DNA of 64,000 nucleotides from Eonycteris spelaea (lineage: Eukaryota > Chordata > Mammalia > Chiroptera > Pteropodidae), in contig PUFA01000116.1 of the NCBI GenBank assembly GCA_003508835.1, positions 2,604,001 through 2,668,000 of the forward strand, written 5' to 3'. The translations under genes and the position numbers were made by a program. The notes under the pieces were generated by a model. It saw only the letters and a program-made list of their open reading frames with translations, was not told where the DNA came from and ran no database searches. Shown here one piece after another: positions 12,001 through 24,862 of this stretch (the stretch's first letter is position 1; every line of letters starts with the position of its first letter).

Positions 12001-13242
12001 ACAGTGACTTTCCCGCTCCTCGGTGTGTCCCCAGGGGCCGGCTCACCCGCTGGCACAGAGGGATGCACAGCAATGTTTCTTCAACTGAACAACAATGAGG
12101 CCCTCACGTCTTCACAGGTCAAATGTTCCCTCTGCCACTGGCCCCCTGGAAACCCTCTGACCTTTCAGGACCCAGCACTGGGGGTGCCACATCTGAACAG
12201 CAGCATGGGGACGGTCTCTTCCCTCTCAACGACCAGCCTCTTCGGGGTAGACAGCTTGTGTCCTGTCACCTAGCCGACTCACTGGTGCATAATAAGTATT
12301 TCCGTGTATTTGATAAATTTCATTGACTTGACACATGAGAGACGAAGTAAAAAAACAAACAAACCAAAAAACCATCTTGCATCGATTCTGAAAATGCTTG
12401 CCCAGCCACCCTGGGGTTATCTTCTCTCTGGCTGTATAGTCAGAAATTCGCTCAGCAGCCTGGAGCAGGCAGGGAAGTGGAACAGGTGCTAATGGGAGGT
12501 GTGATGCGTTTCCCAGTTCACGTGGGCACAAAGGTGCGAAGAAGAAACACAAGATTTATTCAATAACAAATTTATGACTGACGGTCTCGGCGCAAGGTGT
12601 TCTCAGGGGTTTCCTGAAATGTACCCTACTCTCCTATTTGACCTTTTCAGCTTGTCTTTAATTGCAGCAGAGTTCAGTCCTGCTGGGCCTCTTTTTCATG
12701 CTCACCTCAGGAAATAACACATGTGTGTTTCAACAAAATAGCCGGAAGAAAACTAATTAAAGGTGTTTATTGTAAAAAAGAAAAATATAGCTGCTTTAGC
12801 CTAGGTTAGATTCCACAGTTGTAAGGCAATAATAAATATATCAAAGGGAAAAAATGATTGTTTTACTGAAACCGTAGGGTACACAGCATAAAACTCCCTC
12901 CTTCAATCACTTAGTTTCTCTGATATAAACAAAATAATTAGATAAAATTAACTATATGCCATTAACTAGTATACTTCTGGACCAAAAGTAATATGGATTC
13001 CTCGGCAAAGAGGATTTATCAGTAGTGTGAGAATACCACATAATAAAAGTTCAGTCACTTATTTTCACAAACCATAACTTGTACCACCCTTCTCTCACTC
13101 TCCCCCCGCCCCCCTGCTTTTTATATGTTTTGGGAGAAATATGCCTGCCTAGACCACATGGATATACAGTCAACCTGAAAATGTAGTTTGTCTGAGACTA
13201 GTAATAAAAAGATGAATTGCTCTTACTCTTCTTTGTTTTGGC
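12001..13242. other. Intron, unassigned
   Basis: Composition falls back to AT-rich after about 12,280. No gene or repeat family is recognised. Confidence 0.4.
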
Positions 13243-13266
13243 ACAAACAAACAAACAAACAAACAA
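13243..13266 (+). repeat. (CAAA)n microsatellite
   Basis: Six consecutive ACAA-type tetranucleotides, starting after GGCA. Confidence 0.9.
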
Positions 13267-13309
13267 ATAAAAATGAAAAAGTAGGTCATAACTGTGCGGG
13301 TACAGTACA

Positions 13310-13430
13310 GGGTTCAGAACCTTCTTGTCATTGTCAGGTGCTGGGCAGAGTGCAAGCAGCCCCTGCCTTCAGGAGGTGTATCATCAGTGTGGGGAACTGA
13401 CAGGTCAACTACTAATGGTAAGGTAGCCTC
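13310..13430 (-). mobile_element. L2 LINE 3' end, antisense
   Basis: It contains GTCAGGTGCTGGGCAGAGTG followed by CAGCCCCTGCCTTCAGGAGG. This is the reverse of the L2 tail in which an 'assigned-amount' type block precedes the CAGTGCCTGGCAC motif. The LINE terminus itself is not clear. Confidence 0.6.
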
Positions 13431-16400
13431 AATTATGTGACAATGAAAAGTGAAGTGATAACCTTTGGTTTTGGGTTGTTCAGAGAAGTAAAGAATACTG
13501 TGAATGAGGGAGATCAAAATAGGCACTGAAGAATCAGTGAGATTTCAGGAGATAAGGAGAAGCAGCGATGTCCGATATCCTCGGTGGGGAATCTTCAGGC
13601 ACGTTGGAAGGGTACTGGGTAGTCTGGGTCCTAGGTCCCTGAAAAAAGAGGATTCCTAGTGTGGTGCTAAAGAGTGCTAGAAGACACAGGCTAGGGGTGA
13701 CCTGGGGCCACATGAGAAGGACTATGGTGCCATGCGAAGGAAAGGCCTCGGGAAGTCGATGGCAAATGACTTTCACACCAATAAAGAGCACGAAATGCAC
13801 TGACACGTGTGTGTCCAGTAACGTGCACAGCCCAGACTGGGCTGGAGGAAGGACATAAGAGAATGGAGAGAGGAACAGACACCTGCCACCAAAAAAAAGG
13901 CTAAAAATTTCAAAGCAATTTCATAAAATCCGATGGTTACAACAAGCGGCCTTGACTTCCCTGGTCTTCACATTCCAGTTCAGGAAAGTGAGCTAAACAG
14001 AGACAACCTTCGTCAGAAGCAAGCCCCTCTGACAGGACCTGATGTTGCTCTGCACTAAGAGCCACACTCTCTTCACGTCACAAGTGAAGGTACATGACAC
14101 ACACTTGTGTGACAAAGGTCTGGGCTGGAAACCACTGTGCAGGACACCGCTGGATGCCGGTAGCTACTGATCTGGGCCACTTTCTCTGCCAAGTGGGAGG
14201 AGGCCTCAGCTTCCCTCTCCCAATGCTCGACACACGAGATTCAGCACAACTTCAACTCCTCAGGACCCCGTGTCTTCTCATTTTCCATTTGCTCCTTGTT
14301 TTGTACAATTCTAGTTCATCGTGTAATCTTTTTCCTTAGCTGCTAGTAATTCGTACTTGAACATGTTTTTGAAAATTTATCCAACAATATACTTATATTT
14401 ACTGCCATCCTTTAGAATTGAAATTTCTGCTGCCTAGCACAATCGCTCGATTTTATCTTACATCATAAATATTGCAAATAAATAAACTGACATTAACAAA
14501 TTATGAGAACTTGACCACTACTATCATCAGCCCATATTTACAGAGTCCTGGTAAAGAACCTGGTACCAACAGCTCAATAAATCAATAGTTAGTTGCAGCT
14601 GCAATTAGGCCGTGGCCCTCTTGTAGATATTCATAAGTCACCGAGATTAGATGTGAGATTGGTGTCGGAAATTGCAGGTTCCACTCATGTTATTTTTCAC
14701 AATATCATGGGAGCAGCAAGAGTTCCCGGGATGCTCTGAGTGTTTTGGGGATCCGTGTGTATCTGAGAATACGTTTTTCATTTCTATCTTTGCAGTGAGC
14801 TTTAATAGGAAGCATTCGTGTTCTATGAAATCTTGTACAGGAAGATTAAAAATGTCTATCACTGCCTTTCACACACACACACAAAAAGTGTGGGCCGTTA
14901 GAATTGCAGGTAGCCAGCCTTACTTTTACCAGGCATTCTCTTATGTGCTCTGAAGCTACATTTTTCACAAACAGGACATATATTTGGAAGGGAGTTAAAT
15001 GGACTACAATTATGTCATTCACCAGAGTATGCTCTACCACCATCTGTTTCTAGATCATTCCAATACAGATGCAGTTTCTAATAACCTCGACAGTAGAAGA
15101 CCTCAACACTGCTTTTCTGACTGAGTAATGGTTTTAGACTCTAAACTAGTTTAGATACTAGTCCCATGCAAGTTACTCGTTAGGTACCACTAAGATTAGT
15201 TCTACTTTAGATTTTAAACCTAGAACATGTACAGAACAGATTTTATCCAAATTTTGTAGTTTGTGGAACCAACCTAAGATTCTACTTTAATTCGTATTGT
15301 TAATATTCTTTTTATATTATTTAGTTACTATCAATTTTTAACATAAGTAGCCTTTTTATATAATAGATATAAAAACATCTCCAAATTCCATGAAACATAA
15401 AGAATTTTTACTACCTTCATGATACCTGCTTCTCTTTGAAATATTTATTAAAATGTAGTTTCTGTTTACTAAATGAACTGTGATAACAGCAGTTAATTTC
15501 ATAACATATTGACAGCTTTTTGGAGGGATTTAATTGTTCTGGAAAAATGTTCATTTTCTTTTTGTATATTTCTGGGACCATACTGGGCAACCTTTCCCAG
15601 ATGAGAACTGTACCTGAGACAGTCATGCCAGGGCTGCTGGCTGTTTGACCAATGTCAGTGTAATTTATTCTGACCATCTATCAAGGAATCTTGTGTTTTA
15701 TGTCTAAGGCATCATTACAAAGCATGAGAGATTAATTGGGTTTGAAGATATACCCTTCCTAAAAATTTCTCTTCAAATCGAAAAATAAATAAGACTTTTG
15801 TTTTTGAGAATTTTAGAGAGAGGGACTCTCTAACCTTGGGATCTATTAGTCAAGACACATGAATAACTGAGCAGATCCATTGAAAAAAGGAAAGGAACAA
15901 TATTTTGGAAATACTCCTCTTCTTGGAAATCTCCCATTGAAATGCTATTAACATAGGACCGAAGATTATTTAAAAGCCTATGTGATTAGAGAAAAGATAC
16001 TTTCTTACCGGACAACCGGAAATGACTATAAATACCCCCAAATGGTAGCTGGGTAGCACGATCACGGAAACCTTTCCCTCCTTTCCCCAGCATGTCTGCG
16101 ACAGGCACATGTGACTTTATGAGCGTGAAGAGGCATCTCCCGACGCAGCGGTTTCCTTCGTGGAGCCTGTTCTCTCCCCTCTCCCACTTCTGCTTCTCTC
16201 GGCCACGTTGCCCAGATGAGCTACTCATGCACCGTTCCACGGGAGCTTTGCTAAAGCGTGACCGTGTGCCTGAGATGGCTTCACCACAGCCTCTGGGAGC
16301 AGCGCCTCGGGAAGGCCACCAGGCCAAAGCCATCGGAGCAGGTTAAGCATCACAAACCTAGCTCCGGGGCCGGAGGGGCAGACGCGGGTGTCACGGTCAG

Positions 16401-17620
16401 CAGCGCCTCTGGGTGGAGTGCAGAGGTCTGCAGTGGAAGCTGACTCTTCTTGGAAGGCGACGAGCCTACTGGGTCCCTCTGTAGATGGCGTGGAGATACG
16501 CAGACAGGTGCAAGCTAGTGGACATCTAAATTCAAACGTCACAGGGTGGGTGCTTTTTGCAATATCTGAAGCTGAAAGTAATAGAACTGTACAGCTCAGT
16601 CACGGGGCTTGTCAATTTTCTTGGCTTCAAGAAAGCTTTCTTGTAAATGTAAGTATAAGGGAGGCTTGAAATCAGAAGCAAACAGCCCCTTTCATTAGAC
16701 TCTGATACCACGTTTTGGGATAAAGTGAGTTGGTGAGTTGGAAAGGATTAGGATTTGAGGTTCTAAAATACTGAAAATATGTTTCCTAACCCACTGAATC
16801 TATAAAATAGTGTTGAAATCTCTCACCTGGAAACTTCATTTTAAAAGCTGCTTATTAATATGTTATTCTGAACAAAAATCCTGATCCTGAAAAATATCAA
16901 TTTTCCTCCCAGCATAAAGGTAAAATGTATGCAGAAGGGCCTGCCTCTGAAGTAAAACACTCGTTTGATGATGAAACAGGCATGTGTCTGGATCTGGGGA
17001 AATTCAAGGGAAACTGGGAAATGGGGTTTCATCTGTGCAGGTCAGTTAAGCATGCTGGCTACAAAGTGAGCGATGCTAAACAGCATGGCAGCTCTAAATC
17101 GCGCTGGACATCTAGCCTGCGGTCATTTGCACAGAACAGGAGCAGCAAAGGGCACCTGTGCCATGGCCTTGGGTCCCACAGATGGCCCCCGATTTGGGCG
17201 TGTCTCGCCAGGGAGCACTCTCGTGTCCCCAGGTTAACGAGCAGAGCCCATCGTGCCACGTGCACTGTGAGGGTCGCTTCCTCCGTCTGCGGAGATGAAC
17301 GGGACACCTTAGGAGCCTCAGGAAACCGGAGGACCCAGCTCTGTAAGACGACATCAGCACTCACACATCGGATGTGCTAAAAACTCCATTAAAGCTCTTT
17401 AACCAGAAAGGACAGGGCGGCTACTTGTATCTATTTTTTTTTCTTTTTAAGAAATACTATCTGATGTTCTACAAATTAAAGGAATAAGCTGTTGATTTCC
17501 TTTATGCTAAAAAAAGGCATTTTCCACCAGACCTGTCCAAGCGGCCCTGCATTATGCTGTTATGAAGTGTCAACTCTCAGAAAAGAAAGAGCGACTTGTG
17601 CTGTAAAAACTCAAGGGTGA
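13431..17620. other. Intron, mostly unassigned
   Basis: No gene is supported. There is a short (AC)n at about 14,871-14,882, an AT-rich stretch at 15,120-15,480, and GC-richer parts at 16,090-16,450 and 17,050-17,350. A 151-codon open frame at 16,925-17,380 (plus) has no recognisable domain and no splice context. Confidence 0.4.
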
Positions 17621-18080
17621 TGTTACAGGGCTCAACGGTCACCATGACAAATGACATTTTGTCCTGTGAAAGAGAAGAGCCATGGGCCCCAAACGGTGTC
17701 ACCCCTGTGCTAGAGCCCACGATACCAAACCTAGACTTCACACCTGACCTAACTGCCGTTGCCCCAGTAATGCGATCTTATTCAACTATCCAAAACTTCC
17801 TGGTTAACACCAACGAGGTCATCTTCATCCCCACTCTTCGCGCCGCTCTCCCACTAACAGGAAGAGCAGGCAATCCGCCCCCTGCCAAAAGGTGTCCTGG
17901 ATAAAAGCGATCCCCTGTTTTCTTTTGCCAGTAGCTCCCTTGCCCCACGTTTCTTCCTGTAAAAACCTTCCATTTTGACAACCCTCCTCCGAGCACTCCA
18001 GGTGGGATGTTGCCTGATTCACATTTGTTTAATAAAGCCAATTCTGTCCTCAAAATCCAGTTGAATTTTGCCATTTGACA
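17621..18080 (+). mobile_element. Probable solitary LTR of an endogenous retrovirus-like element
   Basis: It starts TGTTACAG and ends TTTGACA (TG..CA). An AATAAA signal sits at 18,031-18,036, about 45 bp before the end, as in an R-U5 region, and a C-rich U3-like block precedes it. No target duplication is visible and no family is assigned. A 102-codon open frame inside it is considered chance. Confidence 0.5.
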
Positions 18081-19714
18081 GTACTAACATTCTCCTCACA
18101 AGAAGCTCACATAAACCGTCTCTAAGTTCTGCTACTCAAACCTCCTCTCTCAGTTGGGCTGCCTCCCAGGAGGACAGCAGGCTTGACATGGCCGGCCGTG
18201 GGCCCTTATTCTGGCGTGGCCCGCAGTCTGCAGTCGGCTCACGTTTCCAGGCTGGTTCCCCCGAGGGCCTGCGCCCTGTCGACCTGGAGCGTTTCCTTCA
18301 TCAGGCAGGGGCACCGCTGGGCGCGCTAAGCTGTGCTGAGTGGGTTCCCAGTGTTTCACTAACAGGTTTCAAAACGGCCCCTGACCTCTAAGGCCCAGCG
18401 GGGCCGCGGGTGACTCGCGTGGGAAGAGAAGCTGTGGCAGTCCGCGGCTCTCTCTTGGGATATGGTAGAGCCGCCTTCTTGGCTACGGTATTCTACTTTA
18501 TCAGAAGAGTTCATGGGTGGATTTAGGGAAACTGAGTAAAGTCATGGTGAAAGAAAGGGTAATTAGGATCTCTGCCCAATGTCCAGTAAATAACTCCACA
18601 ATAAGGAGTGAAAGTATTTTATTCACCAAATGCCCTTCCACAGTGTATCTATGTGCAAAGGTTTGTTGCTGTTCATGTGAAATGAAGCTATATTCAGTCT
18701 TAGGCTCACTGCAAAGGACTGCGTTAAAGAGATGTGGTAGTCTTTCATATTTACTTGCTTCTATTTCTTTTTAAAATTCATGTTCAAGTTCTGGTTTAAA
18801 ATGTAGTAATATCGCCAATCCCCAGCTGGTGGCTATGTTCTATGGCAAAATTTCATCTTGTTAACTTATCTGGAATGCAGAGCCCATTTTCCCATAAATG
18901 CTAGGGAGACTAAGTTCCAAATGAGGACTTTTATGCCTTTAACGCCAACAGAGAGCAAATGAAATAATTTCTGCAGAGGACTTAGTACTGCAGTTGTTAG
19001 GGGCATTGCATGATTCTGTGTCTTTCAGGGCATCACCAGATTCCATTCTGGTCAGTGGTACACAAGTGGGGGTCGTCTTACTAACTTTTGAGGAAATGTT
19101 TTTTTTTTTTTAATTTCTTTTTTTCTCCAAACACATAGATAATAAAATAAAGTAATAATGTCTTTTCTGTTGGATGTTAGGTCTCCATCTCCATGTGATG
19201 CCTGGAACTATGGCAGCCATTTTGGAAGAATGGGGTTCACACCAAGTAGATTTTTAAGAAATATGCTTTGAACACATGATTATCTACTTCTTTCAAATAT
19301 AATGATAGTTAATACCTTTGTCTATTTAAGTTCTTATGTTGTGGATATATTGGGCATTCACTGCTGACAGCACATAATCTGCTTACATAGAGCTTTAGTG
19401 GTATTTCAGCTCCATTATTTATTCTACATGAGGAAAAATCCTTGAAACCAACACACTGGAACAATACCTCTCTTACCTTGAATAAGGTCAGTTTGAGAAT
19501 GAGTTTCTATTGTCAGCATGTTGGGATGGGAATGAAAAAAAAGAGAGTACATTTCCTAAGTTCTTCCTGAATTGAATCTATACTGCATATTCTCATCATT
19601 GTGAGAACTCCAGAATATCAGCTACCGCTCATTTAACTGGGAGTAATACTCATCAATAAAGCATAATAAGAGAAAAAACAAATTTGAACTATAATGGGAT
19701 GTTATTTCCCTTTA
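18081..19714. other. Intron, unassigned, with a CpG-rich part at 18,180-18,430
   Basis: The CpG-rich part resembles the other GC patches. A 12-T run lies near 19,099-19,111. No gene is seen. Confidence 0.4.
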
Positions 19715-19985
19715 TCGGGTTGTCAAAGAGAAGTATGATGGGGCACTGTTGGTGAGGGTGTGGGAAAACAAGCATCGTTATGGTCTATTGATGGGAGACT
19801 AAACTGGTATGACCTTTTCAAAGGCATTTTGGAAAAATCTTAGAACATTAAAATATCTCTTAACCTTAATCCAGAAATTCCATTCTAGTAAGGTTACCTA
19901 CAGATATGTTCTGCATATCCGCAAAGTATGCACACAGATACTATTGCACGATTATGTATAACAGTAAAAGAGTCACTTATGATAG
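19715..19985 (+). mobile_element. Old L1 3' end (L1ME/L1MB type)
   Basis: L1 3'-region landmarks occur in order: TGTTGGTGAGGGTGTGGGAA, then GGGAGACTAAACTGGTATGA, TCCAGAAATTCCATTCTAG and TATAACAGTAAAAG. The copy is heavily mutated with no open frame. Confidence 0.75.
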
Positions 19986-20579
19986 TGTGGTATTTAAAGA
20001 TAACATTACTTTAACCTTTGGAAGTTAGATATCAGAAACTTGGAAATCCACGAAATAAAAGCTTAATTAATCATTGATAACTAAATGAGAGTGATAAGTG
20101 AATGTTTTATACTCCTATTGTTATTCATGTGACCACACCTCACTAGGCAACTATGAACTCACTTATGATTTTTTTTCCTTTTTTTTGGTTTATATTGAGA
20201 AAACAGTCTTCAGTTCTTTAAAGATGGTATTACACTTTCTATTTCTGGTATTGACAGGTTAGAGGTTCTGAAAATCTCTGAACTAATGCCTATAAATGCT
20301 GTGTCAAATATAACAAATGTCCTTTTAATGCAGAGCTGAGCACTTGAGAAAGTAAGAAGCCCCAGTGGCATAAAAAGGGAGCGAGGAATGAACATCAGAG
20401 TAGCAGCCAGCACTGCCCTGGGGACATTTTCTCATCTGAGAGAGCAAGAGGATTGAGTATGCACAGCCTCCCAGGCACAGAGGTCCCCTGGGCAGCCCCA
20501 GGGTGCAGTGTTGGAATTTAGATGCTGCACAGCTAGGAAAACTAGCTGACTACTGGCCATAGAAAATGGTGATGAGTCA

Positions 20580-21300
20580 TCTATCTTGACCAAGATACAG
20601 GATAAGAAAAAGAACTCCTTCCTGAAAATTCACAACCACAGGCCCACCCTCACAGAGGTTTACACTTTGAGTTTATGTTGTTGTCCAGGAAATCCCAAGC
20701 CATAATATAAGCTAAACCTGACCCAGATTACATATCAAGGCACCTGGCAAAAGCAAACTCCAGTCTTCTCAGGGCAGATCAACATCAACCCAAGACATTC
20801 ATCCCAGAGACTGCAAAGTACATACAAAGAATAAATCAAAGGATAACAAAATTACACAACAAAAGAGGAAATAGACATGAAAAGTGCCAGAAAAAACCTC
20901 CTGAGATCCTCAAGATAATGTAGTAATTATAAATAAGCTATAAAACAAATATACATAAATGCTTATAAGACAGAGAAAAAATTGAAAGCATAGGAACAAA
21001 ATATTCTCTAGATTGCGCAGATTTAAAATGAGCCAAAGAAAATTATAGAAATAAAAAGTATAATCAGTAGTAGCCCCAAACTGGAAACTGGAAATATGCC
21101 TGGTGATATATTAATACAATGAAATACTCTACTGCAAAAACAATAAAAAATAAATTCACATAACTACATATAGCAACTTGAATAAATATCAGAAACATAA
21201 TGTATATGATTATATGTATTTTAAAAAGAGAAGCTATCGATTTATATGTTTTAAATAGGTGAATTAAATAGTATTTGAATTATATCTAAATAAAACTATC
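20580..21300 (+). mobile_element. Old L1 fragments, including a 3' terminus
   Basis: The part from 21,072 to 21,300 follows the old L1 3' UTR: CCCCAAACTGGAAACTGGAA, AATACAATGAAATACTCTAC, TCAGAAACATAATGTA and finally TGAATTATATCTAAATAAAA. The A-rich part before it (about 20,580-21,070) looks like L1 5' UTR/ORF1-type sequence but is less certain. All of it is antisense to CNTNAP2. Confidence 0.65.
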
Positions 21301-21305
21301 AAAAA

Positions 21306-22615
21306 TTGCATTTCTATATACCAGCAATAGTTAGAAGATGTAATCTATTAAAAGATACTATTTGCAATGGCAAGAAGTGCATGAATTTTAGCTAGAAACT
21401 TTAACATTATTCAAAATTAACAACATGGGGAGTCTTAACTCTATCGGAGATGAAATCCCATTATAATGAGGATGCAGCGGTGTCGTCTGAGATTTGTGCA
21501 GCACTGACACTATGACCAAGGAAACGGAAGAGAGCCCTGAAAGAGAGTCTTGAATGTAAACAAGTGCTGTGTGTCGAAGATGGGGTGGTGTATAGGAAAT
21601 ATCTTTACCTTCTGTTCCATTTCGCTATGAATCTAAAACAGTTTTAAAAAATGAAGTTTAAAAAACAACTTGATGTATGACAGTGGTGGCTTTATAGGTC
21701 AGTGGAGAAATAATTTTTTTTTCCTATGTATGATGATGGAAAATTTGGTTGCTCATACATCAAAAACCAAAAGTTATATCCTTATACCATAAAAAATGAG
21801 TTCCATATATATAACCTAAATGTAGAAAAAAGTTGAAGCTTTTAGAAGGAAAAAGAGATTATCTCTATGGCATGAAGCACAAAAGAGAATTATGATACAA
21901 AACAACTAAAAAAGGAAAATTGGTAAATTCTACTATATTTAAAACATTTATGTATCAAAATATATAATAATCCAAATGAAAAGACAAGGCAGACTAGAAG
22001 ATGATAATCGTAATGTACACAAATTATAAACTTTTAATATCTGGTCTATACAAACCAATATATACCAAATAATTTTTAATCATACAAACAATATGTGAAG
22101 AAACATGAAAATATGCTTGATCTCACCATTAATCAGAAAAATCCAAGTGAAATTAGTTTATTATCATCAATTTATAGGATTAAATTGGTAAAACTAAATT
22201 TGTCAATAGTAACTGTTACAGAGCAAGTTGAGCCAAAATAACTTTTAGAAACTTACTTGAGAATATAAATTGGTAGAACAACTTAGAAATATCTAACAAG
22301 GTTTAAAATCCTATACTTCTACTCCTAAATATAGTTACCTTAGAGAAACCTGCATATAACTATACAGAAGCAGTAAATGAATTCTCAGAGGAGTAATATT
22401 TGCAATAATAAAAAACTGGAAGCAATCTAAATTTTCATAAAAGAACACGTAAATAACTTGTAGTATAGTCATATGAACGGAATACCATAAAATGGAAAAA
22501 AATTAATGAACTATAGCTGTATATATCAATATAAATAACTCTCAGAAACACAATGTTGAATGGAAAAAGTTAGTTTGTGAAAGAATATGCATTTTTTAAT
22601 GATATTTATTTAAAG
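21306..22615 (+). mobile_element. Old L1, ORF2 3' part and 3' UTR, heavily decayed
   Basis: TGCATTTCTATATACCAGCA at the start and TTTGCAATGGCAAGAAG just after it are ORF2 landmarks. Later come GTGGTGCTTCAATAAATGG-like decay, TCCTTATACCAT, AAGCTTTTAGAAGGAAA, CTCACCATTAATCAGAAAAA and the 3' UTR motif CTGGAAGCAATCTAAA. The reverse transcriptase frame is destroyed by many stops. A second L1 tail interrupts it at about 21,440-21,665. Confidence 0.7.
21440..21665 (+). mobile_element. L1 3' tail nested inside the older L1
   Basis: GTGTATAGGAAATATCTTTA, CCTTCTGTTCCATTTCGCTA, then GAATCTAAAACAGTTTTAAA and AAATGAAGTTTAAAAAA match the 3' terminus of a different L1 subfamily. ORF2 sequence resumes immediately afterwards (AACTTGATGTATGACAGTGG). 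The left border is approximate. Confidence 0.6.
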
Positions 22616-22639
22616 TTTAAAATATGCAACACACACACA

Positions 22640-23650
22640 CGGAGTCTGCTTTGCATAGTTTCAGTTACTATGGTTTACTCACAGACAACAGTCTTCAAAA
22701 GCATTATTCAAATTTCAGTTACCGTGGCATATTAAGTGTGAGCAATTGCCTAATACACAGATCTCATGATATGGGTGTGTAATGCCCAAGTTTCATCACT
22801 AGCTCTTCTGCCCACAAACACTATCAATGCCAGACGCGTGTCACCATGGCTGTCCAGCCAAGTAGCTTCTTGAAAGTCTGCCTGGCGACTGGCCCCTGTG
22901 CATCCATCGTTCCTTCCACACACAGAGAACAAAGCGAAAAGAGGGATTTGGACAACAACCCTACAAGGGCGCCAAGGAAAGGAAGGGTGGTGATGCCAGA
23001 AGGGACGCCCGAGCTGAACATAAGAGAAGGTGCAGAAGCAACAGGTGACCACGCCATTGTCTGAGAGACCCTGGCTGCTCTGCCGTCAGAGGAACTTGGC
23101 AAAGTGAACTTAGCTAGTAAATGAGGAGAAAAAAGATGTTTCAGAGGAAGCAACCTTGGCACGAAACTTCCTATTAAAGGAACTCTCAGATAGTACGTCA
23201 AGACATTGAAAGAACAAAGGGTAAAATGTCAGGAGCCGATCCAAACTTAGAAAGGGCATGACTCGAAAAGGTTCCTTGCTCCACAGCATAGGTTATACAG
23301 TAAGAAAGGGAAGCACTGTTCGGAATACCCCTGACAGGTTTGGTAACAAAGAAAAAACACTTAATCTGCAATGTTTCTAACGTCTTAAATTATAGGGTAC
23401 TAAATAAATATTAGTTTGACTAACTTTTTCATTTCTTATACCGTATTCATTAGTGATGGTAAAAGAGTTTTAAAATATTTTGGCAAAAATCCTTAAAGGT
23501 TAAAGAACAATTATAATTTTCATCATTAACTATTAATGTTGCTTTGACTAGTTTTATTTTTGTACTTGTTTTTATGTCCCACCACTGTACAGAGTGTACT
23601 GCCTACATATAAATAAACAAATAAATAAATAGTATACAGATGCAAGCGAA
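22640..23650 (+). mobile_element. Tigger (pogo-type) DNA transposon relic
   Basis: Translation in a plus-strand frame near 23,195-23,260 gives DIERTKGKMSGADPNLERA. This matches the conserved C-terminal motif of Tigger transposases (DIE..KDKM..ADPNLERS). Shifted by frame, RLYSKK and a decayed DKFFTKK-like end follow within 100 bp. GTTTCAGTTACTATGG (about 22,659) and TTTCAGTTACCGTGG (about 22,716) resemble Tigger 5' noncoding sequence. Stops and frameshifts make it inactive. Terminal inverted repeats were not found, so the borders are rough. Confidence 0.65.
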
Positions 23651-24370
23651 TGATGAATGACAAGTTCCGCATGTTATATTCCCTTTAGAATATATGGAAA
23701 GAGGAATGTGATTAAGGACAGGTACCAGTGTATAGTATAATGTGTTTTATATTTTAGCTGTTGGTTGCCATCTGAAAATTATTTTATTACTTTATGCCTG
23801 TTTATAAGTCTGAAATATTTTAGAAGGAAAAGAAATAACCATGTCAAAAAGAAATAATGCTTTTCTAGAAAATGCAAGCGATAACAGGAATCCTGGAAAA
23901 TACAACTAGCCCCTTGACTTGGGTTGTCAGTCTCATAAATGCAGTGCAAAGTCTTGAAGGGAAAATAGCAGCTTCCAGAAAGCTCACTATCCTTTGATTA
24001 CAAGTTGCTAATAGCAAGGAAATAAAACTGTTCGTGCTCACCTAACCCGTTCTATCCAATTTACAGGCTGTTAGATGATTCAAGAACTCACTCTGTTTGA
24101 ACTCAGAAGCACAAAGACGTCATGGTCTCTAACACAGGTGCTGTGAAGGGATGCCCTGTGAGGGCAGCAGAAAGATTTTAGTACTTGTTGCTAGGTTACA
24201 AAAAAGTTATAAAGAACTCTCAGACACCAGAACCAAAAGATGCCTTTTGGCTTTAAAACTTCTCAGAGAATTTGTGCACTGAGTGGCAAGTTCCCATTAT
24301 CCTAGGAAACATTTCAGCATAGTCTCCTTCTTATGAATCTAGTAAAACAAATTGCTGGACCTGGAATTAG
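23651..24370. other. Intron, unassigned
   Basis: No gene or repeat landmark is recognised. Confidence 0.4.
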
Positions 24371-24862
24371 TGTCCTATGGCTGGTGTAACAAATTACCAC
24401 AAATTTAGTGACTTACGACACTATAAACGTATTATCTTGCAGCTCTTTAGGTCAGAAATCTGACACGGGTGTCATGGTGCTAAAATCAAGGTGTTGGCAG
24501 GGCTGCATTCCTTGCTGGAGGCTGGCTCTAGGGCAGAATCCACTTCCTTGCCTTTTTCTACCTTCTAGTAACCACCTGCACTGCTGGCTCACGGCCCTTC
24601 TCCTTCATCTTCAAAGCCAGTGAGATGGATTAAAGCCTCAAAGCACATCCTTCTGCCTCTCATCTTCTGTCTCCCACTTTCACTTTTAAAGACTCATGTG
24701 TTTAGATTGAACCTACCCAGATAACAAGGATAATCTCCCCATTTTAAGATCCATAACTCAATCATGTCTGCAAAGTTCCTTTCTCCCTGTAACACATGAG
24801 CAGGGTCTGACGATGAGGATGTAGACGTCTCTGGGTGTGGGGCATTCTTCTTCTTACTATAG
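24371..24862 (-). mobile_element. MaLR (MLT1-type) LTR, antisense
   Basis: It opens TGTCCTATGGCTGG..AACAAATTACCACAAA, the reversed 3' end of MaLR LTRs (TGTCTTAG..AACAAAATACCA). It then shows AAATCAAGGTGTTGGCAGGG, GCCCTTCTCCTTCATC and ACCCAGATAACAAGGATAAT in the expected reversed order. It is a noncoding solitary LTR in the same orientation as CNTNAP2 transcription. Confidence 0.75.

Noticed and set aside
16925..17380. 151-codon plus-strand open frame
   Set aside because: No protein family resemblance; a minus-strand frame is open across the same GC-rich part.
17596..17904. 102-codon frame at 17.6 kb as an exon
   Set aside because: It coincides with a probable LTR that has an AATAAA near its end.
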